From Haemonchus contortus (taxonomy: Eukaryota > Nematoda > Chromadorea > Rhabditida > Trichostrongylidae): a stretch of DNA of 64,000 nt. The notes beneath the pieces were generated by a model, which made no database searches, was not told the origin of the DNA, and saw only the letters and a list, made by a program, of their open reading frames with translations. Position numbers and translations under genes: made by a program. Shown here piece after piece: positions 49,778 to 64,000 of the stretch (position 1 is its first letter; each line of letters begins with the position of its first letter). Where the stretch lies: the NCBI GenBank assembly GCA_000469685.2, contig LS997562.1, positions 41,988,345 to 42,052,344 on the forward strand. Direction: 5' to 3'.

Positions 49778-52700
49778 ATGGCAGAGCTCAAGTCATCGTT
49801 GAAGCAAGCAAAAAAGTTACTGGGCGAAAACCATAGTGAGGATGCTTTGAATGTGCTGCAGGTTAGTAGACCCACTTAAGTAGATCTTCATATTATCAAA
49901 TAATTATTGTAGTTAAAACCGAAAAATAGTATTTTAAGGAGTTTCTGGACGATGGCGTGGAAGATTACATGTTGTTCTGTTTTGCTGCGTTAGCTTATGG
50001 CAATCTGGACGAGAAAACCAAGGCGAAGACGCTTTATGAAAAAGTACGAGTAGGCGTTTCTTTATTCTGTTCACTCGCTCATACGAATTCCCTCAGCATT
50101 CAGGCTATTAAACTCGATGAAAAATTGCCTGCCGCATGGCAGGGATTGTTCAAATTGTACGATACAGGAAAATTAGCCTCTGATGAGCGTGCTATTGACG
50201 TGGCCAATCATCTGATCGCAACGTGGTATGCTTTTCGTATCTTTGTGACTGTTCTTTCAAAGTATAGCGAAGGGTGGATATCGATTGTCCGCATTCCGAT
50301 TGACGGCATACTGTTCTTTTTGAAGAAAAACACCGCTTTTCTTCATTTGTAAGGTCCCAAACATTAGTTCCACTTGTTAGGATTGTATACGCTCTTTTTG
50401 CATACTCCCATGCTCCCGACTTTGGTATTGATTGACAATTAATCAAAGGGTTTTAGCGATTCCGAGGAGAAACGACTCGCCATCGAAGAATCACGACGAA
50501 GATTTTTCTTTGAACTTTGTCGTTATGAAGACCTGCAGGCACGTTTTTAGATATTTCTTTTATTAACGGCACCAGCTCAAATCGGCTATTTAGAATGATC
50601 TCGGGAAGAATATTGCGCTGTTGGGTAAGATAATCGAACGTTTTGTTAAAAAGGATACGCTCACGTCAACGGAGGCTTTACTGGTTGGTATTTTTTATGC
50701 ATATGTAAATACATGTGAAATTGTATGGGTTGGTCAAAATGTGCGTTCTTGTAATGAAAATTTTGATATTTTTGTTTTCAGTTAGAGAAAGTATTCAATG
50801 AGGTGAAGGCATCCTTTGAAACGAATGCAGAGTGGAACCTGCATTACTGCAGATTCCTTCATAAGGTTTCGATTTTTTCTGATTTTTTCTACATAGTTAT
50901 TAAACCAAATGAGATCAGTTGTGTATTAGTTCAGAAACGTTGCCAAGAATGTTATCAAGCGGTAATAGAGTTCTGCTCCCATCATCCATTCGTTGATATT
51001 GTTTGGATCAGAGATCGTCTCATAGAGATTCTTTCTAGTGGTAAGTTTTGGTATAAAACTCAGAATTTCTTTTAGGCCGTCTCTTACATTTTGTGCTACC
51101 ATTTTCCTTCTTCTAATTTTTTTTCTGTCAGGAGTTTAGCAGGGAATAATGCGAAGCTTTTGACTGATTTCTGTAAATCTCTCATCTCATTGTCTCATTG
51201 AGATTGACAACGTCTTTCTGAAGATTACTGGAACTTACACGTCTCACATACTACCTCTCTATCCTCCCTTTTCTTATTCTCTTTATAGTCTTCGCTGTAC
51301 CATCTTATCATATTTCAGTGTTACTGCTGCCACGCCCTTGGTAATGGTATGTTTTCAGAATATTTTTGTCAACTCAAAGTTTGCGAACAAACATTCGGCT
51401 TCTATGAAAAATGCACCCTCCCGTTAAATGATGTTGAAACGAAGTTCGATCGATTGATCAGGCTGTTGAGGTGAGGGTTTTGGATCTGTCAATTAACATG
51501 GTATGCTCTGAAAGTGCATGTATTTTTTGAAACCTACTTTTCTTGAATATCTGCTGTTTATTATGTTGGTGGTGGGGAACAACCCTTACCCATTTCTTGA
51601 AAACATTGGAAACCGACAAGTTAAGGGATGTGGATATGTCAAGCGCTCTGGATATCATTGACGGGTTAACAGATGCCTCGTTGACGTTTCTACCTCTTGC
51701 TATGGTCGCTGTGCATTTGTTGGCCGAAGTTGAGAATTGGGAGAAGGTTTCCAAGGTAAGGTTGCAAGTTGTGTCATCATTTATTCGGCTGTTTGAAAAT
51801 ACTGCATTAATTTCGCGCGTTAAATAAAAATTTTAATTATCGTTGTTTGTTTGGAGTGAACGAAGAGAGCTTCCTTCTTGCTTTCCCCTCTATTTTGACC
51901 GTAGGGGAACTGAACATCAGCTTTGGAGTTTGCTATGCTAGTTGTCGCAATTTCACTGCAATTTGTTTGGTAAATATTCGAAATTGCATCATGCTGTTGC
52001 AAGGCTGCGTTAACCACTCAAAATGGGCGGAGCCTAGTTTCTAAATGAGGTTGTGCAAGTTTGCGAGGAGACCTTATCGTAATCTGCTTTCCTTTATTTC
52101 ATTCATTTTGTTTCAACAAGCTTCCTAACTAAGCTTCCATTTTATTGCTACTCTTGCACTTGGGGAGGTGCTACTCCAGATTTTCATTTATTAAGCTTAT
52201 CTTTCTACAAGTTTACTGAAATCGCTTCGCATTTAGGTGATAGACTGGGTGCGTTCGCAAGGATTATCTGAACGTTGTAATGATGTGGCACGATCCCTCA
52301 AACGACGCGTGCTTTTGGAAATGGATAACTTCGAAGAAGCAGCAAGGTATTTTGCGTTGTTGAACTACAAATTCTTAGAGTTCCGCACACATTACCGATT
52401 CAGGATTCAAATCCCGCTGGCAAGTCTTCCTAAAACATTTGTCATTGACAGTGCAAAAGTGGTTTTATGGAAAAAAGAGAATTTGGATGATCTCATTGAA
52501 CAGGTCGGACCGGATTCCTGTGATGCGAAACGTTTCAGGTGAGATAGACGAATTTTTTGTAGTAACTGCTCTTTTGTTGGCGTGGTCGATTTCTGGAAGG
52601 TTCTAAAAAATTATCGGAAAAGTAATGTCGAACGTATTTTCAAGGAAAGGTCGTATACAGTCGAAGAGTTTTTAAGAATCATGGAGCACTTTGCGTTTTT

Positions 52701-55700
52701 TGTAATGTTAGGAATTCGACATAGGATTAGATCTCCCGTCGTGCAATAGTAATCGTAGCTGTTTTTGTTTCGTTCAGAGCAAAAGCTAAAGATGTTTTCA
52801 TTCCTGAAGGCTGTGAATCCAACGTTCGGGTTTTTTCTCTGCTACTTTGAAATCGTATTTTTTATAAATATCACTATATAATGATTCCCTAGCATGTAGG
52901 AGATTCGACTTGGTATATCCATTCTTTTCAAGGATATATCGTGCTCTCTACAATGGAAATGCAGCAGAAGCAATCAAAGATGGTGAAGCTCTTCTCGGCG
53001 ACAAATCGGCTTCGTGGCGCGATGTTGTTCTCGTTGCAGAGCTCAATATCGCTCTGTCGAAAGATGCTACACCCTTGCTTGTAAAGGTGAGCGTTCAAAG
53101 AAGAGGATGTTGAAGGCGAAAACGATTGAGATGACTGGGAGGGGTAAGAAGAGATAAGAAGCAATCATGAATTGGGGTTGTATTCCAGTTTAAAATGAAC
53201 CCATGTCGCTTCTGTAAGGGGTTAGTTCTTCCTACCGATAAATCTGTATGTCGTTGTGCTGAGGTTTAACTTCAAGGAAATAATTCAAGTTTATGTGAAT
53301 GAATAAATACTATTTCAATCTCTGTAAATTTTAGATTGCTTACTTTGAAATCACCACACAGCTTGAATTTCAGGCTGCCAAATTGAACCCTCGTTCAAGC
53401 CGTGTATTTTTCTTGCTGGCAAAAGTGTTACGGGCAAAAAATCCCGGGAAAGCTCGCTCGTGTCTGGAAAGGGCCGTGAAAATTCGGCCAACGAATGAAG
53501 AATACGTTAGGATGTTGGACGATATGTACGAAGAGATAGGCGAATCAATAGACCAGCGATTGAATCTGCTCAACACCATGGGAACTTACAAGAAGCCGAT
53601 GTGGTTGAGAAGAAAATTAGCCAAGTGCGTCTGTTTGCTGTTGCAGAATCATTTTTCATTCTGTTATGCTAATTCTTCAATTTCCTATAATTTCAAAAAT
53701 TTTGAGGCTTGCAAAAAGCAAACAGGATTGGGACACGGCTATCGGCGAACTACAACAAATTGTAAGGCATCGTCCAGATGAGCTGTTGAGCTGGGCCTCA
53801 TTGGCAGAAGCATATTCCTACCGCGGTAATTTGCAAGTAGGTAAAAATTTCATTTTTGTCCAAATTCTTCTATCCTATTTTTGATTCATCTAGCGATGAA
53901 AGGAAACCTTTTGTGCAAAGAAATTTTTTTCAGTCATCTGTAAATGCTTACGGGCGTGTGTTGGAAATCGATCCCAGCAGTGACTACGCAATTTGCGTGA
54001 GTTTTTTGTTTGATTTTATATTGTAGTAGATGAATGGAATCGAAAATTTTCGAAGCGATGGGAAGGAATCGTAGACAACAGTTAACATAAAATTTTTTGA
54101 TTTATGGTTTTCGTTTGTGATCTCGTTTTCAATTTGTGACAGGGTTTTTCGCGGTTGCTTTCCAAGTTAGTGTGACTGTCTAGATATCTCTGTATCCTGT
54201 AGTACCGTCTGACTTCAGTTGATTCAAGTATTAATGCGCATGCACAATTTGGAAGGAGCAGCTGAACAGTGCACCAAATGGCGTGAAACAGAAAACCACA
54301 ATCCACAGCTAAAAAATGCAGTGGACATATTGGAAGCACAGGTAACAACGTCTACATGGTTATAGGAGGCACTATTTTGACAGCAGAAAGAGCCCTGATT
54401 CAAGGTTCACCTGCGTCTGTTCAATAGCACTCTTGGTGACGAACGTGTGGATCACCTGAAGAAGGTTTTCAATCTGTTGGATGGCGTGATCGCTAGACGA
54501 CCACGTATATCGCTAGCCTACAAACTCGCCGCAGATGCCCTGCTTCACGCAATAAAATTCAGAAATGAATTGCTAGTAAAGATTGGGGTATGTGACGGTA
54601 TTTAAAGTCATTTATTAATTGACCCTATGCTGTTCAGATTCCGTCGTCGTGGTCGGTCTCTGATCGGCTCTCCGCAGTCCGATCTGCAGTCATGTTCTAT
54701 TCGGTAGCCCTTGATTTGAATCGTGAGAATGCATGGGCCTGGAACGACCTGGCGATAGCTTTACTCTCTTTGGCCAGATTTGACAAATCAGAACAACATG
54801 CGACGAAGTGAGTAGATTATCCATTAGCAAAGAAATTTGCAAGGAAAGTAAGGATCTCACCAGTGGGCAGACTGAACATGTAACAGCAGAATGAAAAGCA
54901 GGGCGGGCATGTGCTTAGCGAATGGTTGGTTGTGTAGCGGTGTTCTGGATCGGTTGTCGTACGTTCAAAAGGGGCAATTGATGAATGCGTTTTGACTGGA
55001 GGGTAGCATGACAAGCAAAGGTCAATCGTGAGATAGTACAGCGTTGCTCTTTGTCATTCTACATTACCATTATTTCAAAATTGTAAGCTAAAGATTCACT
55101 CATGCGTATCCCATGATAATTGCACGATAGGCTGCAGAAACAAAGTAGTCGAATTTTCTCCAAAAATCTATTCGCCTACTAGTTTTAGAATTCTGAAGTG
55201 TTGTTTATACAGGTAGTTTACGTCCAATTTTGTTGGCACTATGTTGAGGTTTTAAAATCTTGCAATGTTCAGATGATTCTCAGCCTATTATCTCTTTATT
55301 TTAAGGGCTCACGAATGTCTACGGAAGGCTATGAGTTTGAGTAAATGTGCTCAAATGCATTCACAGCTATGGACCCTAATTGCGGAGGCAGAGCGATTGT
55401 CAACATTGGCGAAAACTGGCTCAACGAAAGACGTGATGTCTATTGCTCTTCAGCAACATTATCTTGTTCGAGCTCTTCAGCTCAACAAGGCCAACGATGA
55501 AGCGTGGCTACGACTCGCGTTACTCTACTACACCAATGGAGCGGTCAGTTATCGATCGCTGGAAATTCTTTTTAGCTTGGTAATCTTAAGGGGGTTTGTT
55601 TATTATGGAGATGTTTCTGTGCTAATGCCAGACAATCAATTCCTGGGTGGTGGGACGTCTTGCTTTTAAAGATCGCTGCCTTTTAGGAGTGAGACACATA

Positions 55701-57323
55701 CTGCCACATTAATGCTCAGCGTGAATCTGCATTATTAGGGATCCTTTCAGATGGTCGAAGCTCATCTTACGATAGAAACGGCTCTGAAGCATAATCCGCA
55801 GCTCGCTGAAGCGTGGTGTGCCTGGGCATTGAAAGCCGAATCCGAAGGACTCGATCATGAGGCTATGGATATGTATCGCCACTCTATTTCAATCAAGCCT
55901 GTGGTGAGCAGAATCTTCATCATTAGAAGTTTTGAAAGAGTTCTAAAAGTCTTCAAAAGTTAAGCCTGCTGCTGTAATGAAATACACCTCGTTTCTGTGC
56001 CAGTCGTTACGGGTGAAGAGTTTTGATCCGGCCACTGTGATGATCGATTTCAGTAAGGTTCTGCGTTTAAGAGGTAAAAACGGATGTTTTTCTTTCTCGA
56101 AATCTACTTAGTTTTTGTTTTTTCGAGTATTTTAATGTTGAAAGCTTCACTTTAGATGAATTGGAATCCTCCGACAAGCCCCTTTTGTTGCATATTGGAG
56201 TACTGGCTGAACTTTTCGGTCACTATGAAGATGCAGTGCAGTGTATCGCAGACAGCGGCCGCAGCGGACCACACCTGCAGAGAGCTCGAATGTATGTTCG
56301 TATACTTGACGTATTTAATACGCTGTTCTATTCTGATCCTATGCGACGCCTATATTTGTATGGAAGAGCTGAAAAAGAAGTCAAGCATTTCTTACGACTT
56401 TTATTCGCGCTATTACACCTTTTGACTGGTTCACATACTCTTTCTGAGAGCAAACTACAGCGTCTTCACTCCTCTTTTGCATTTTATGAAATATAGTTTT
56501 GATAATCTTTTATATATATTTTTTTATTTTATGAGAGAGCTCTTCCATCTTCTCTATGACTGAAGGTTTTCTGTTCAGAAGAGCTGGTCATGACGTGAAG
56601 GATCCTGTTAAATCATTGAGTACGTTAGCAAGTTTGTGCTCGAAGTCTTCTGAAGAACTGTTCACTCTGCTAAAAGAACATCGGCCGTTATATAAGAATT
56701 TATTTGAGCGCCTTGTCGCCCCAGAAGCTCAGGGGCTCCAGGAGTTGTATAGCTCTTCTGCAAAGTCCATTTCGGTACCCCTCGTAGTAGCTGCAATAAT
56801 TCGGTTTGACTTGGTGAGTTTAGTATTCGAGAAGCTAAAGAGTTATTCTGATTTCGAAACTAAAATCGTTACCAAAATCCTGCGCTTCAGCCATTATGTG
56901 ATCAAGCTGTGACGGTGCTTCACGATGTTTTGCCCCGCCACGAGCTAATTGACGTTTTCCCAACAGTGATGCCTGATGGTATGGATAATGGGTTGAAGTA
57001 TGTGGAACAGGATGGCGAGGAACCTTTCCGTTACAGTCACTTTATTGCCAAGGTAAGCCCTTTTCCTTTTGGTTTCTCGTGCATGACTAGTTTGAAGATA
57101 AAGCATTAGATCTTGCCTGGCTCAATGGTTAAGAAAAGCATGAGTAGAGTAGATGAATGCAGAGACGGCGGATGCCAAGAGTTGAAATTTGTGAATTATG
57201 CATTGTGTTCTTTGAACATTACTTACTTCACAAGCCTATTTTCAGCCACTGTGGGAGATTTTGAAGAAACGTCGCGACGAATTGGAAAATCAAGTTAATG
57301 GCGAGTCACCAATATCAGCGTGA
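49778..57323 (+). CDS. ttc-37: Superkiller complex protein 3 (SKI3/TTC37), TPR scaffold, 25 exons
   Basis: Scaffold of the Ski complex, which feeds mRNA to the cytosolic exosome for 3'-5' decay. Twenty-five exons join in phase to 1125 residues: 49778-49861, 49939-50043, 50104-50225, 50457-50538, 50594-50683, 50782-50865, 50935-51040, 51359-51470, 51626-51755, 52237-52346, 52404-52538, 52900-53086, 53374-53624, 53707-53836, 53934-53996, 54219-54341, 54405-54587, 54638-54807, 55306-55543, 55751-55903, 55965-56073, 56156-56291, 56579-56813, 56891-57052, 57246-57323. TPR-like helices run through it: KTLYEKAIKLDEKLPAAWQG near the N-terminus (human TTC37 has a similar LAWQGL); NAWAWNDLAIALLSLARFDK at about 729-748; DEAWLRLALLYYTNG; AEAWCAWALKAESEGLDHEA. 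Shorter than human (1564). Intron 4 has a GC donor (CAG/GCACGT). Family assignment rests on the N-terminal match and TPR content. Confidence 0.85.
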
Positions 57324-57485
57324 CTTCTGTCTTTCATGGGTTCTTGCTTTTCGGGTAGCTAATAACTTTGTGATAAAGATTTCTGAAAGCACCTGTCTCC
57401 TGTTTTTGTAGCGAGGTTCTGTCTCCTAGAAAGTTTTCATACCTTTCTTTTAGAAAAAAGTTAATTATTAGATTCGAATTTGCGA

Positions 57486-57494
57486 TCCCCACAG
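57486..57494 (+). promoter_or_regulatory. Probable SL2-type trans-splice acceptor of pars-1
   Basis: ATCCCCACAG-type acceptor ending at 57494, 17 bases before the pars-1 ATG and about 170 bases after the ttc-37 stop. No canonical AATAAA is visible between the two genes. Confidence 0.5.
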
Positions 57495-57511
57495 GTAACC
57501 TATAGGCTAGA

Positions 57512-63657
<6,146 letters not shown>

Positions 63658-64000
63658 ATCAAGGTTCATGTATCCTGTTTTTCTTTTGTTGAGAAATGTT
63701 TTCTTGTTGGGATGGGCACAATGCTGTTGTTATGGTTCAAGTATTGATTCGGCATTCCGCATAGCAGGCCATTCATCGTATGATGGGCTTTGTAGTTATG
63801 ACTTTAATCTGAACAATGCGATCGAGAGCGATCCAAGGAGACAGGGTGAAAGGGTGAGGTGTGAGGGTCTCAGAGGATTATTTCGGTAAGTACGGAATGA
63901 TCGTAAGAACTCCATAGCTGGTTGGCCTCAGTTGTGCTGGTTACAACTGTAGTCAATTTAGTTATAATTATCTCGCCCATCTCAGAGTACAGCAAGCGGT
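63658..64000. other. Region after pars-1, nothing recognised
   Basis: No AATAAA or further exon seen up to the window end. A short open tail in another frame runs to 63889 but has no support. Confidence 0.4.

Noticed and set aside
51847..52044. Extra ttc-37 exon in the intron between 51755 and 52237
   Set aside because: The acceptor before GGGAAC leads straight into a stop in the required phase, whereas exon 51626-51755 joins 52237-52346 in frame.

Overview
The window is eukaryotic nuclear DNA from a nematode, most likely a clade V parasite of the hookworm/strongylid type. Reasons: the genes are split into many short exons with TTTTCAG-like acceptors; AG sites lie 5-20 bases before start codons, as expected for spliced-leader trans-splicing; two gene starts sit about 190-230 bases after the preceding stop codon, as in nematode operons; and the transposons are Tc1/mariner types common in nematodes. 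The species call is inference.

Layout. At 0.9-5.8 kb is coq-1 (polyprenyl diphosphate synthase, ubiquinone side-chain synthesis) in nine exons; its last intron holds a 1.58-kb Tc3-like transposon with a dead transposase. From 5.8 to 38.8 kb I find no gene I can defend. This stretch holds tRNA-derived SINE copies, a maT-type (DD37D) mariner with a frameshifted transposase, a foldback element with a 9-bp flanking repeat, relics of a LINE and of a Tc1-like transposase, several hairpins, poly-G runs and a few weak exon candidates. At 38.9-42.3 kb are five phase-consistent exons of a single-pass membrane protein that I do not recognise; its 5' end is missing. From 42.3 to 47.7 kb there is only repeat debris and palindromes.

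From 47.7 to 63.7 kb three complete genes run head to tail on the + strand: NDUFB4 (complex I, nuo-6-like, 4 exons), SKI3/TTC37 (TPR scaffold of the Ski mRNA-decay complex, 25 exons, 1125 codons of protein) and cytosolic prolyl-tRNA synthetase pars-1 (15 exons, 585 aa, WHEP domain plus class II core). Spacing of 226 and 189 bases between stop and next start suggests one operon joining respiration, mRNA quality control and translation. A pars-1 intron carries a 2.0-kb retro-insertion with a 14-bp target-site duplication. It is bounded by identical 142-bp tRNA-related repeats and contains a tandem array of about 142-bp units and a CA microsatellite.

I see no prokaryotic operon, CRISPR array or viral gene. 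The most unusual item is the retro-insertion in the pars-1 intron. Exon joins were set by hand from splice sites and reading-frame continuity; every exon in the four named genes keeps phase.
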